Shown: positions 45,288 through 53,948 of the stretch, piece by piece
Layout of the letters: every line of letters starts with the position of its first letter
Numbering within the stretch: the first letter of the stretch is position 1
Notes under the pieces: model-generated
Seen by the model: only the letters and a program-made list of their open reading frames with translations
Told to the model about the DNA's origin: nothing
Database searches by the model: none
Position numbers and translations under genes: made by a program
DNA from: Rhodopirellula baltica
GTDB taxonomy: Bacteria > Planctomycetota > Planctomycetia > Pirellulales > Pirellulaceae
DNA: 64,000 nt
Direction: 5' to 3'
Assembly (NCBI GenBank): GCA_002901265.1
Contig: PPHI01000048.1
Coordinates: forward strand, 124,001-188,000

Positions 45288-45426
45288 AGGTCAGCGAGAT
45301 CGGTGAACCACTCGGAGGAGCCGCATTGGTCAACGGACAATCGACTGTTATTCCATCCATTGTCAAATTCATCACCGAAAACGTCAAAGTCGGCGAAGAT
45401 CACACGCAATGGATCGAGCGTGATTG
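45284..45426 (+). pseudogene. Out-of-frame C-terminal continuation of the hydrolase-like gene
   Basis: Read one base back from the upstream gene, this stretch has no stop until TGA at 45424-45426 and gives LEVSEIGEPLGGAALVN..., then a VPSIVKFI-like helix and ENVKVGEDHTQWIERD. Composition and codon use are protein-like, with no start codon or ribosome site of its own. It looks like the natural end of the preceding protein. The shift must fall somewhere within about 45215-45284, where both frames are open. Confidence 0.55.
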
Positions 45427-45473
45427 ACCGGCAACGCCAGTCAATAAGCTAGACGGACCACAGTGCGCTCATC

Positions 45474-47129
45474 CTAGGGCTTGGGTACATAACGGTAGTT
45501 GCCACCGGCTTGTGTCGCGATCCGACGCATGCCGTTTTCTCCAGCCCGACTGTGATAGCCGATCGTATGCACCAAACTGATCGGCTGATCGTCGCCGAAT
45601 AGACTGTCGACGCGATTTAGATCCTTGAATTGCTGCTCGATTCGCTTGGGGAACTCACCATCGGACAGCAAGAAGATCACGTCGGGACGCAGCTCAAACG
45701 CAAACGGCAAAATCTCGTACGGCGCTTTCCCACCGTCCATTGATATCGACATTGCCCATTGCCCCAACGCGGCTTTGTTCGCAGGCGTTGCGTAAACGCT
45801 GCGTGATTCATCAACATTCGGATCGCTGATTCGCATGTACGCGGGTTCTTCGTCGAAAAAGATGACATAGAACTTCTGTTTTGGTGTCAGCAGTTCGATC
45901 GAACGCAACAGCTCCTGCCGTGCTTGCGCGAACCCATCTCCCATGCTCTTGCTGCTGTCGACCAAATAAACAAAGTGATTTCCACCTCCTTGGATACCAC
46001 AAAACTCCATCGCTTCGCTCGAATCCGAACTCATCGCGGTTGCCATTTCCGCAGCCGACATTGCGTTGGACAGGGCTGGTAAAGGGGCAGCGACCTTCGG
46101 AAGCAAATCACTCACCAACTCGGTCACCGGAAGCTCTCCGAATTCGCTCAGATCGTCAGGCACCTCAGTCGGCACCGGAACCGTTTCGGCAGTCTCAACA
46201 GATTCCGTCTCCAGTTGGATCGTTTCAATCTCAGACACCTCGCTTTGCGCCATCGAGGCCGCGATCGCGACCTGATCACGAGGCTCGGTGGCGGACAACG
46301 ACATCAGTGCTAACAAAACTACCAATACGCTATGGACCGCCAGACTCGTCAGCCATGCCGGCATGCGACGACGTATCGACTTTGGCTCAACCTCCGTCTC
46401 CTTCAGCGCCCATTGCGGCGCCGGATCAGACAACGGTTTACCGATAGCGTTCTTGCTGGCGTTTTTCTTGTTCGTCGTTGACGACTCCGATCGCTCAGAC
46501 TTGGATCGCTTGCTCTTCTTTTGCGACTTTGACAGACCAGTTGTCACTGTCGATTCTTTGTCGGCCGTATCCGGTGAAGCCGCTGGTTGATCCGCCCGCA
46601 AGAGACGCCCGACGTCATCCCAGCTTTCGAGCGAAGTCGATGACTCAACCCGTGCGGAAATTTCCGCTCGAGCCGCCACCGCGCGGTGCGATTCGCGAGC
46701 CCCCAATCGATGACTCGCATCGATCCGTTCATTCGGTCGCTGCGTCGCTGCCGTTGAATCGTGACCGTCCTGTTTAACTGGCGAATTTGTTGTCTGAATC
46801 TTGCTTTGAAAAGTTGTCGCCGGACGAACCGACCGCCCCCGCGGTGTTGCGGGCAAGGGCACCGATTGGTCGTGAGCCGATTCGACAATTCTCGATTCGA
46901 CCATGCCGCGTGTTTCAGCGACTTCTCGTTCCAGTCGCTGAATCCGTCGTTCCAGCTCGGCCGCACGGGCGTCCAGTCGTGCCGCAGCGGCTTCACTGCG
47001 TGTTTGCTCCAACTCCAACTGCAATTCGCGAAGACGATCGAGAGCGGTTTCGTCACGCCCTGGATCATTCGCAGCGTCGAAGCTTGCCGCCTCGCGTTGC
47101 TTTGCGGAAGAATTGGAAGACAACGCCAT
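45474..47129 (-). CDS. Membrane-anchored VWA-domain protein with N-terminal coiled coil
   Basis: A 551-residue protein: coiled coil at about 28-75, a long Ser/Lys-rich disordered stretch, one membrane helix at about 258-280, an acidic Pro/Val/Glu linker and a von Willebrand A domain from about 385 to the end. The MIDAS metal site is DSSKS at 390-394, after HFVYLV. VWA domains bind ligands through a divalent ion. With Arg/Lys before the helix, the coiled coil should be cytoplasmic and the VWA domain outside. The pattern FCGIQGGGNHFVYLVD is characteristic by eye of a planctomycete subgroup of unknown role. It converges with the frameshifted hydrolase gene. Confidence 0.85.
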   Translation of the reverse strand: MALSSNSSAKQREAASFDAANDPGRDETALDRLRELQLELEQTRSEAAAARLDARAAELERRIQRLEREVAETRGMVESRIVESAHDQSVPLPATPRGRSVRPATTFQSKIQTTNSPVKQDGHDSTAATQRPNERIDASHRLGARESHRAVAARAEISARVESSTSLESWDDVGRLLRADQPAASPDTADKESTVTTGLSKSQKKSKRSKSERSESSTTNKKNASKNAIGKPLSDPAPQWALKETEVEPKSIRRRMPAWLTSLAVHSVLVVLLALMSLSATEPRDQVAIAASMAQSEVSEIETIQLETESVETAETVPVPTEVPDDLSEFGELPVTELVSDLLPKVAAPLPALSNAMSAAEMATAMSSDSSEAMEFCGIQGGGNHFVYLVDSSKSMGDGFAQARQELLRSIELLTPKQKFYVIFFDEEPAYMRISDPNVDESRSVYATPANKAALGQWAMSISMDGGKAPYEILPFAFELRPDVIFLLSDGEFPKRIEQQFKDLNRVDSLFGDDQPISLVHTIGYHSRAGENGMRRIATQAGGNYRYVPKP

Positions 47130-47624
47130 CAGAGCTACACCAGTCCTCGGTTCTCTGGAAGAAGATCTATCCTGCTGAATGGATCATTAACAATCTTGTT
47201 ATCGGCACTCACTCGCTCGTAGGCGGGAATCAACTTTCCGAGGCCCTCCCAATAGGAACACCCGAAAACCCCGCCGATGGACCAATACCGTACCACACGA
47301 ATACCTGCGTGACAAAAGGGCATCGGCGATCAAACGTTGCCTTTGAATTCACACCGAACGCGCCAGCCAGCCTGCGTCCGCCTTTCACAGACATCAATTT
47401 GATACTGGTTTGTGTCCGACGCGGTACCAAGGTAGCCACAGAAACGGTCCTGAAACCCGTGTAATGCGGTAGAATTTCACCTCAGGAGCAGTTGGCGTTG
47501 ATGAAGTTTCTCCGCGTACGATCCGCCGTGCTTGGGCAAAGCGACCGGTCAGCTAGGCTCTGACTTCTGCTCAAATCGACGTCGCCGGGCCCCTCAATTC
47601 GACTCAGACCGAAATTGAGTTCTA
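47130..47624. other. Divergent intergenic region, mostly featureless
   Basis: About 500 bp between the VWA gene and the TPR-like gene. Apart from the doubtful 62-codon frame and the promoter-proximal repeats near 47593-47639, I found no tRNA-like cloverleaf, terminator or conserved motif. A weaker 69-codon minus frame at 47230-47439 overlaps the 62-codon one and is not supported. Confidence 0.4.
47135..47323 (-). CDS. Possible small gene just upstream of the VWA gene
   Basis: A 62-codon frame that ends 5 bp before the VWA start codon, on the same strand. The product (MPFCHAGIRVVRYWSIG...) is Trp/Tyr-containing and neutral, without signal or known motif. Third-position GC is not raised as in neighbouring genes, which argues against coding. 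It could be a leader peptide or chance. Confidence 0.2.
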   Translation of the reverse strand: MPFCHAGIRVVRYWSIGGVFGCSYWEGLGKLIPAYERVSADNKIVNDPFSRIDLLPENRGLV

Positions 47625-47654
47625 TTGACGAGTCAATTTTGGCATTCGTATACT
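47625..47654 (+). promoter_or_regulatory. Predicted sigma-70-type promoter of the TPR-like gene
   Basis: TTGACG at 47625-47630 and TATACT at 47649-47654 with an 18-bp spacer, 54 bp before the start codon. Inverted heptamers AAATTGA (47612-47618) and TCAATTT (47633-47639) flank the -35 element, and a third arm CTCAATT lies at 47593-47599; these may bind a regulator. Confidence 0.6.
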
Positions 47655-47708
47655 CCTCCGCTTGCATTAAATGCGCCACTATCGCAGCCAAACACGCACG
47701 AAAGATTT

Positions 47709-48578
47709 ATGAACACCCGCCAGGAAGAGCTGGACAATAACATCGTCGCCGACCAGCTGGCCAGTTTTTACAAAAAGGTCGAGCCCTATTCGAAGCTGAT
47801 TGGCGTCGGAGTGATCGCGATCGTGGTGGCAATGTTGGCCTTTGGGTTCTACAGCAGCTCGCAAACGGCAACGCGAAGCGACGCCACATTTCAATTGCTG
47901 ATGAACAATCCCGAGGTCGCGTCACAGTACCCGGATACGACCGCGGCGGCTTGGTCGCAGCTTTTCCAAGCCAATCAGAACCTTGTCCAAGGTGTCGATT
48001 CGCTGTACCGCGACAAGGCTGAAGCAGAAACCTTGCTTTCGCAAGCCAAAGACGAATTTATTAACGCGCGTGTTAGCTCTAGCGATAACGTGCTGGTCTC
48101 ACGTGCAAACTACGGGTTGGCACTTACCTACGAGTCACTCGGGCAAGTCGATGACGCAATCACAGCGTATGAAGCCTGCGTTGCCGCCGATGAATCTCCG
48201 GAAATGGTGGAAGTTGCCGAAAAACGAATCGCACTGCTGAAAAGCTCCGCGGCGAAGGATTTCTTCGCTTGGTTCGGCGATCAAAACTTTGCCCCCGCAG
48301 ACCCGTCGCTTCCACCAGAATTGCCTGGTGCTTCGACCCTGCCAGACCTTCCAGATTTGGATCTCCCCAACCTGGACTTGGACAGCGAAATGGGAAGCAC
48401 CTTCGACACGCTCAAAGGCGACGCGTCGGAAATGGAACTGACCGGCGGAATTGAACTGCCGGAAGATGGCGAAGCGACAACTGAGCCAGAAGCTGTGGCG
48501 GAACCAGAGACCACCTCTGAGCCGGAAACTGCTGCTGAGCCAGAAACCGCTGCCGAAGAAACGAAGTCGGACGAGTAG
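47709..48578 (+). CDS. Membrane-anchored TPR-like protein with acidic repeat tail
   Basis: A 289-residue protein starting at the ATG at 47709. A short cytoplasmic N-terminus and one membrane helix at about 30-48 are followed by a helical domain at about 55-190 that resembles the tetratricopeptide region of YfgM/BamD-like proteins (LVSRANYGLALTYESLGQVDDAITAYEACV is the clearest repeat). The C-terminal third is acidic and low-complexity: LPDLPDLDLPNLDLD, then five or so imperfect copies of (A/S)EPE(T/A). YfgM-like proteins help secreted proteins fold at the Sec exit. A similar role is only inferred from layout. The rluD-like gene follows 145 bp later. Confidence 0.75.
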   Translation: MNTRQEELDNNIVADQLASFYKKVEPYSKLIGVGVIAIVVAMLAFGFYSSSQTATRSDATFQLLMNNPEVASQYPDTTAAAWSQLFQANQNLVQGVDSLYRDKAEAETLLSQAKDEFINARVSSSDNVLVSRANYGLALTYESLGQVDDAITAYEACVAADESPEMVEVAEKRIALLKSSAAKDFFAWFGDQNFAPADPSLPPELPGASTLPDLPDLDLPNLDLDSEMGSTFDTLKGDASEMELTGGIELPEDGEATTEPEAVAEPETTSEPETAAEPETAAEETKSDE

Positions 48579-48620
48579 TTCGCCTGCGAATTCGAAGTCG
48601 CCGGGAAGTTAAGGGGAACT

Positions 48621-48667
48621 GGCAGGACGACGTTCCTGCCTGCCCGCTTGATCGAACCGGCTTTTTT
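48621..48667 (+). terminator. Possible terminator after the TPR-like gene
   Basis: A 7-bp stem GGCAGGA (48621-48627) and TCCTGCC (48634-48640) with a 6-nt loop; a T run (48662-48667) follows only after 21 further bases, preceded by a weak GCC/GGC pairing. Spacing is poor for intrinsic termination. Confidence 0.3.
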
Positions 48668-48723
48668 ATCTGTTCCAATAACACATTCACAACGACGGAC
48701 GAACGCAACGTCCATTCCACCCG

Positions 48724-49749
48724 ATGGACGATTCTCAGGTTAACCACCACGACGATGCCGATGGTGAAGCATTGGACGATCCGCCAATCGTCCGTGAATT
48801 TACTGTCCCGGAATCCGCAGCCGGTCAACGTATCGACCTGTTCTTAACCGGCGCTTGCGACGGTTATAGCCGCAGTCAAATTCGACAAGCGGTCCAAGAC
48901 GATCAAGCCGAGGTCGACGGCAAAGTCATTCGGCCAAGTTTTCGCTTGCGTCCCGGTCAACAGATTCGCTTCCAACTACCCGAAGAATTTTCGGACGAGG
49001 TTGTCCCGGAGAACATTCCGCTTGACCTGATCTACGAAGACGACGGCTTCGTCGTTGTGAACAAGCCGCCGGGGATGGTGGTCCATCCGGCACGTGGTAA
49101 CTGGAAAGGCACGCTGACGAGCGCTTTGGCGCATCGCTTTCAATCGCTGTCCGACGTGGGCGGCCCGACGCGACCGGGCATAGTCCATCGACTCGACCGC
49201 GACACCAGTGGGGTGATTGTCGTTGCCAAAACCAACGCGGTTCACATGGCACTTGCCGAACAATGGCATGATCGTGAAGTCGAAAAGGAATACTTTGCGA
49301 TCGCGATCGGTCGGTTGGATCGCGACCGCGACGTGATCGATGCCCCGATCGGTCGCCATCCCTATCAACGGGACAAAATGGCGATCCGTGAAAACCACAC
49401 GACTTCAAAAACTGCCAACACCTTTTTCGAGGTCGAAGAGCGAATCGGACGATTTACCGTTGTCCGATGCTTCCCCAAGACAGGTCGTACGCACCAGATT
49501 CGCGTTCACCTGGCGCACATCGGCTGCCCGATTCTTTGCGACCGACTGTACGCAGGACACGCCGTTGCGGAGCAATCTTGGCTAGAAGGCAAAGGATCGG
49601 TCGCGGGAAGCCCAGTCGTCATGACCCGCCAGGCCTTGCACGCCCGTCGGTTGAAACTTCGCCATCCACAATCCGGTGAATGGATGACCTTTGAAGCGCC
49701 GATACCCGAAGATATCCGGCGAACGTTGGACGTGATTCGTCAAGCATAG
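48724..49749 (+). CDS. RluD-type 23S rRNA pseudouridine synthase
   Basis: A 341-residue enzyme of the RluA family. An S4 RNA-binding domain at about 30-85 (GQRIDLFLTG...SRSQIRQAVQDDQAEVDGKVI) is followed by the catalytic domain, with GMVVHPARGN near 118 and the signature HRLDRDTSG near 158-166, containing the catalytic Asp. The later PKTGRTHQIRVHLAHIGCPI segment is also typical. The S4 plus catalytic domain layout and sequence resemble RluD, which modifies helix 69 of 23S rRNA; RluC cannot be fully excluded. The first 25 residues are acidic and His-rich, an extension not seen in E. coli RluD. Confidence 0.9.
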   Translation: MDDSQVNHHDDADGEALDDPPIVREFTVPESAAGQRIDLFLTGACDGYSRSQIRQAVQDDQAEVDGKVIRPSFRLRPGQQIRFQLPEEFSDEVVPENIPLDLIYEDDGFVVVNKPPGMVVHPARGNWKGTLTSALAHRFQSLSDVGGPTRPGIVHRLDRDTSGVIVVAKTNAVHMALAEQWHDREVEKEYFAIAIGRLDRDRDVIDAPIGRHPYQRDKMAIRENHTTSKTANTFFEVEERIGRFTVVRCFPKTGRTHQIRVHLAHIGCPILCDRLYAGHAVAEQSWLEGKGSVAGSPVVMTRQALHARRLKLRHPQSGEWMTFEAPIPEDIRRTLDVIRQA

Positions 49750-49974
49750 TGGCGTGCGAGCGTGCTTGTTGACGCCGCGAGTAAGCGGCTCGGCGGCCAG
49801 CAAAGCCCATTCGCATACGGATCTTCCGAAGCCGGATCAGCCACCGACGAACCACCCGCTTGAAGTGATGGATTGAATTGAAATCGCCGTGACGGATGCC
49901 AAGTGGCTACAATAAATCACGTTGCATTCGATTGCGACGTGAGAACCAGTTTCACGACCCACCCACACGTGCTT

Positions 49975-51291
49975 ATGTCGTCAGCAGCCAGCGATTCAAA
50001 AACCGAAGTCGGAAGCTACTTCATCTCCAACTACCCGCCTTACAGCCAATGGAAGAAGGGTTCTTTGGACGATGTTCGCAACGCACTTCACAGCCCACCG
50101 CAAGAATCGACGCCACTCGGGCTGTACCTTCATATCCCATTTTGCCGCAAACGTTGCAAGTTTTGCTACTTCAAGGTCTTTACGGACGTCACTGCTCCAG
50201 AAGTTCAGCGGTACGTCGATGCCTTGTGCAACGAAATTTCTTTGGTCAGCCAATGCGAAGTCATGGGAGACCGGCCCTTCCGTTTTGTCTATTTCGGTGG
50301 CGGGACGCCAAGTTTTCTGTCACCTAAACAGCTGACGAAACTGGCCGATCGGCTTCGCCAACACATCACCTGGGACGGTGCCGAAGAGGTCACGTTCGAG
50401 TGCGAACCAGGAACGCTTAGCGAAACCAAAGTCAAAACGCTTCGCGAAGTGATGGGCGTCACCCGCCTGAGTCTCGGCGTCGAGAATTTCTCGGACAAAG
50501 TGCTCGAAGACAACGGACGCGCCCACCTTTCGAAACAAGTCTTTCGCGCTTGGGAATGGATCGCCGAAGCGGAATTCCCAAACGTCAACATTGACCTGAT
50601 CGCCGGCATGGTTGGCGAAACCTGGGACAACTGGAAAGACAACATCCGTCAAGCCATCGAGATGTCACCCGAAAGTGTGACGATCTATCAGATGGAATTG
50701 CCGTTCAACACCGTCTACAGCAAAGACATGTTGGACAAGCAAAGTGAAAGTCCCGTCGCCGATTGGGCCACCAAACGCGCCTGGGTCGACTACGCGTTCA
50801 ACGAGTTCCTTGACGCGGGCTACAGCGTCAGCAGCGCTTACACGGTCGTCAAAGACCCAAGTAAAGTGAACTTCTCGTACCGGGACAACCTCTGGCAAGG
50901 CGCCGACTTGTTGGCGACCGGCATCGCGAGTTTTGGTCACGCTTCGGGCGTCCACTACCAGAACTTGGCCGAACTTGAACAGTACCTGTCGACAGTCGAG
51001 TCAGGGCAACTGCCACTCGGACGCGGGTTCGTTCCCAGTGATCACCAGCGATTGATCCGTTCGATGATCCTGCTGCTCAAAAAAGGCTTCTTGGAACGGT
51101 CCTATTTCCAAAATAAATTCGGCGTCGATATCGTCGCCGAATGGCAAGCCGAGTGGGACAAGTTTGTCGAAGACGGCTGGGCAACGATCAATGGCGATCG
51201 CATCGAACTGACCCGATATGGTCTACTACGCGTTGACGCCATGCTGCCCTCCTTCTTCGAACCAGAACACCAGAATGTCCGATACACGTAG
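49975..51291 (+). CDS. HemW-like radical-SAM protein
   Basis: About 438 residues from the ATG at 49975. The radical-SAM cluster motif is CRKRCKFC (Cys 57, 61, 64), CX3CX2C, preceded by GLYLHIPF as in HemN/HemW. YFGGGTPSFL and a FECEPGTL segment match the family's SAM-binding regions, and the C-terminal winged-helix-like part has LPLGRGF...DHQRLIRSMIL. HemW proteins are haem chaperones, others in the family modify haem or porphyrins; true coproporphyrinogen oxidase activity is not shown by these motifs. The first 45 residues (GSYFISNYPPYSQW) are outside the standard family. Its last 17 bases overlap the start of a GcvH-like gene, so the two products are probably made together. Confidence 0.88.
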   Translation: MSSAASDSKTEVGSYFISNYPPYSQWKKGSLDDVRNALHSPPQESTPLGLYLHIPFCRKRCKFCYFKVFTDVTAPEVQRYVDALCNEISLVSQCEVMGDRPFRFVYFGGGTPSFLSPKQLTKLADRLRQHITWDGAEEVTFECEPGTLSETKVKTLREVMGVTRLSLGVENFSDKVLEDNGRAHLSKQVFRAWEWIAEAEFPNVNIDLIAGMVGETWDNWKDNIRQAIEMSPESVTIYQMELPFNTVYSKDMLDKQSESPVADWATKRAWVDYAFNEFLDAGYSVSSAYTVVKDPSKVNFSYRDNLWQGADLLATGIASFGHASGVHYQNLAELEQYLSTVESGQLPLGRGFVPSDHQRLIRSMILLLKKGFLERSYFQNKFGVDIVAEWQAEWDKFVEDGWATINGDRIELTRYGLLRVDAMLPSFFEPEHQNVRYT

Positions 51292-51757
51292 CACCGAATT
51301 CTTCTCCTTCGCAATGGGAGAATTCGAAGCAACGTTTCCACTGGATCGACAATACGCCAAAAACCACATGTGGGCCCAACTTCAAAGCGGCACCACATGG
51401 CGGTTTGGTCTGTCCGCGTACGCCGTGCGGCTACTTCAAGACGTCTACTTTCTGGATTGGGAAGTCGATCCGGGCAGCACCGTCGCACTCCGTCAAATGA
51501 TCGGTGCGATCGAAAGCAAGAAAGCTGAAAGCGATCTCTACACGCCGATCGCGGGTACACTCACGGCAATCAACGACGCCGTGCTGTCTGACCCAGCCCT
51601 CATCAATGCGGCACCGTATGAACTCGGTTGGCTGATCGAAATCGATGCCGCCGAAGGGGCTGACGAAGTATTGCTTTCACCGCAGCAGTACGAAACGCAC
51701 CTTGATGAAGCATGGGTAGTTGCCCAGCGCACGATCAAAGGCCAAGCGAACCTTTAA
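51275..51757 (+). CDS. Stand-alone GcvH-like lipoyl-carrier protein
   Basis: A 160-residue protein of the glycine cleavage H family. The lipoyl hairpin reads GAIESKKAESDLYTP, which aligns with ESVKAASDLYSP, placing the lipoyl lysine at K83. Flanking strands (MWAQLQSGTTWRFGLSAYAVRLLQDVYFLDW and the C-terminal NAAPYELGWLIEID) fit the family. No gcvT, gcvP or lipoyl-attachment gene is near. The gene begins inside the radical-SAM gene (17-bp overlap), suggesting a carrier dedicated to that partner. A start further upstream at 51218 would overlap more deeply and lacks family similarity. Confidence 0.88.
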   Translation: MSDTRSTEFFSFAMGEFEATFPLDRQYAKNHMWAQLQSGTTWRFGLSAYAVRLLQDVYFLDWEVDPGSTVALRQMIGAIESKKAESDLYTPIAGTLTAINDAVLSDPALINAAPYELGWLIEIDAAEGADEVLLSPQQYETHLDEAWVVAQRTIKGQANL

Positions 51758-51778
51758 AAAGAGTCCTGACACCTTTTT
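51756..51778. repeat. REP-like short palindromic element
   Basis: AAAAAG (51756-51761) and CTTTTT (51773-51778) flank AGTCCTGACAC, directly at the stop codon of the GcvH-like gene. From memory, GGTGTCAGGACTC-type sequences occur at the ends of elements mobilised by REP-associated (Y1) transposases in several phyla. Only one copy is visible and no transposase is present. It might also work as a weak terminator. Confidence 0.4.
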
Positions 51779-51787
51779 GGGGCGCGG

Positions 51788-53938
51788 ATGCACGATTCGA
51801 CCAGCCAGATGACACGCTCGACGCCGGCGCAGTTTTTGCCCGGTGTCGGTCCGTCCCGCGCATTGCGGCTGGAAAAACTGGGGCTTCGCACCGCCGGTGA
51901 TTTGCTGTTTTGCTTTCCGCGAAATTACGAATTTCCGGCCCCTCCCGAACGCATCGACCGGATCCGCGAAGGCCAGCCGGTCTCCCTTGTCGGCACGATC
52001 GTTGACGCGGAATTGGTATCACGCAGCCCCGGCAAAAGCGTCTTTGGTGCCGTCGTACAAAATGACACCGGCGCAGTACGCATTTTGTTTTTCAATCAGC
52101 CTTTTCGCGCCGAACAGCTGACATTCGATCGGCAGGTAATGATCAGCGGCGAACCTAAACTGAACGGACTGCGGTTCGAATTCGTTCATCCCAAGGTCAC
52201 ATTCCTGGATGAAGAAGACGAAATTGAATCGCCAAAGATCCTGCCGATCTATCCGTTAACCGATGGCGTCAAGCAGAACGAAATGCGGCGAATCATCAGC
52301 GCCGTCGTCGAGCAGCTTGCCCCAGACTTGACCGAGGTGCTACCCGTCGAACTTCGTGACCGTGCGACCGAGTTAGTACGCGATGTCGGTATCGATTTGC
52401 GCCAGCCGCTGCCGGACATTGAAACGGCAATGAAGCACATCCATTGGCCGCCAGATAAAGACCAACTGCGCGCCGCACGATCACGTTTAGCGTTCCAGGA
52501 ACTGCTGGTCATGCAATTGGCGATGGCAATCCGCAGGCGGCGTTTGACCACAAACCTGCAGTCTTCGTCGATGCCCTCCGATCCGCTGCTCGACGCACGA
52601 ATTACGAATCGATTCCCGTTCGAACTGACGGGCGATCAAGTCGCCGCGATCAAAGAGATCAGTCGCGATATGGCACGTCAGTTTCCAATGAACCGCTTGC
52701 TTCAAGGCGACGTTGGTAGCGGTAAAACCGTCGTCGCGATCTATGCGATGATGCTAGCCGTCGGGCATGGAAACCAGGCTGTGCTGATGGCGCCAACTGA
52801 AGTCCTCGCCCGTCAGCACTACCAAACCCTGTCTCGTATCCTCGATTGCAGCCGGGTGCGAGTTGGGCTGCTATGCGGCAGTTTGGGCGCGGCCGAAAAA
52901 CGCGAAGTACTGCGACACACGGCTTCGGGAGAGATCGACCTTTTGGTGGGGACTCAAGCCTTGCTGCATGGGCTGGAATTCAAAAGCCTCGGCTTATGCG
53001 TGATCGATGAGCAACACAAATTTGGTGTCGGACAACGAGTGCGTTTGCGTGGCGGAGGTATCGATCCGCATTACTTGGTGATGAGTGCGACGCCTATTCC
53101 ACGCTCGGTCGCGATGACGATTTTCGGTGACACCGATCTAACCACGATCAAAGAAAAACCGCCAGGCCGCGGCGTGGTAAAGACCTATCTTGGACGTGAC
53201 GAATGGCGTCGTCGTTGGTGGGAATTCGTACGTGGACAATTAAAAGAAGGGCGTCAGGCCTTTGTCGTCGCCCCACGCGTCAGCGCTTCCCAGGACACCA
53301 CCGCGTCGAGCGACGAAGCGTCGGAGGATGTCTCGTCCGTCGAAACGATTTTCGACCAATTACGTGATGATGTCTTCGCCGGTTACAACGTCGGACTGTT
53401 GCACGGTCGACTGTCCGCTGAAGAAAAAACGCAGATCATGCAACAGTTTTCCGAAGGCGAAATCGATGTGCTGGTCAGCACCACCGTCATCGAAGTCGGT
53501 ATCGATGTCCCCAACGCCACAGTGATGACAATCATGGGCGCCGAACGATTCGGACTTGCACAACTGCACCAACTGCGAGGTCGCGTTTCGCGTGGTAATC
53601 ACACCGGACACGTTTGCGTATTTACCGATGGAAACCAATCACCGGAAGAAAACGAGCGTTTGAAAGTCTTCGAGTCCACCAACGACGGATTCGAATTGGC
53701 CGAGGCCGATTTCAAAATGCGTGGTCCCGGCGAGATTTTCAGCAGCAAACAGAGCGGCATGCCGTCAATGATGATCGCCGATGTGATTGAGGACCTGGAT
53801 CTGTTGCAAGCCGCCCGCACGATGGCCCAGGAAATGGTCGACGAAGATCCGGAACTCGAATCCGAATCGCTCGCCGATCTAAAGAAACAACTGATGCGAC
53901 GTTATGAGCGACAACTGGATCTCAGCGACGTCGCATAA
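51788..53938 (+). CDS. recG: ATP-dependent DNA helicase RecG
   Basis: A 716-residue superfamily 2 helicase that remodels stalled forks and Holliday junctions. The wedge/OB domain is at about 15-190 (GVGPSRALRLEKLGLRTAGDLLFCFPRNYE). Helicase motifs are in order: Walker A GDVGSGKT near 307, DEQHKFGVGQR near 405, SATPIPRS, then the second RecA domain with VISTTVIEVGIDVPNATV-like motif V and QLHQLRGRVSRG (motif VI). The TRG region follows (FKMRGPGEIFSSKQSG). Length and motifs are normal. It lies 30 bp after the GcvH-like gene and may share its transcript. Confidence 0.96.
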   Translation: MHDSTSQMTRSTPAQFLPGVGPSRALRLEKLGLRTAGDLLFCFPRNYEFPAPPERIDRIREGQPVSLVGTIVDAELVSRSPGKSVFGAVVQNDTGAVRILFFNQPFRAEQLTFDRQVMISGEPKLNGLRFEFVHPKVTFLDEEDEIESPKILPIYPLTDGVKQNEMRRIISAVVEQLAPDLTEVLPVELRDRATELVRDVGIDLRQPLPDIETAMKHIHWPPDKDQLRAARSRLAFQELLVMQLAMAIRRRRLTTNLQSSSMPSDPLLDARITNRFPFELTGDQVAAIKEISRDMARQFPMNRLLQGDVGSGKTVVAIYAMMLAVGHGNQAVLMAPTEVLARQHYQTLSRILDCSRVRVGLLCGSLGAAEKREVLRHTASGEIDLLVGTQALLHGLEFKSLGLCVIDEQHKFGVGQRVRLRGGGIDPHYLVMSATPIPRSVAMTIFGDTDLTTIKEKPPGRGVVKTYLGRDEWRRRWWEFVRGQLKEGRQAFVVAPRVSASQDTTASSDEASEDVSSVETIFDQLRDDVFAGYNVGLLHGRLSAEEKTQIMQQFSEGEIDVLVSTTVIEVGIDVPNATVMTIMGAERFGLAQLHQLRGRVSRGNHTGHVCVFTDGNQSPEENERLKVFESTNDGFELAEADFKMRGPGEIFSSKQSGMPSMMIADVIEDLDLLQAARTMAQEMVDEDPELESESLADLKKQLMRRYERQLDLSDVA

Positions 53939-53948
53939 GCTGGTCGAT

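Noticed and set aside
47230-47439. Minus-strand 69-codon frame upstream of the VWA gene
   Set aside because: Basic, motif-free product overlapping another doubtful frame; no ribosome site and no neighbour context.
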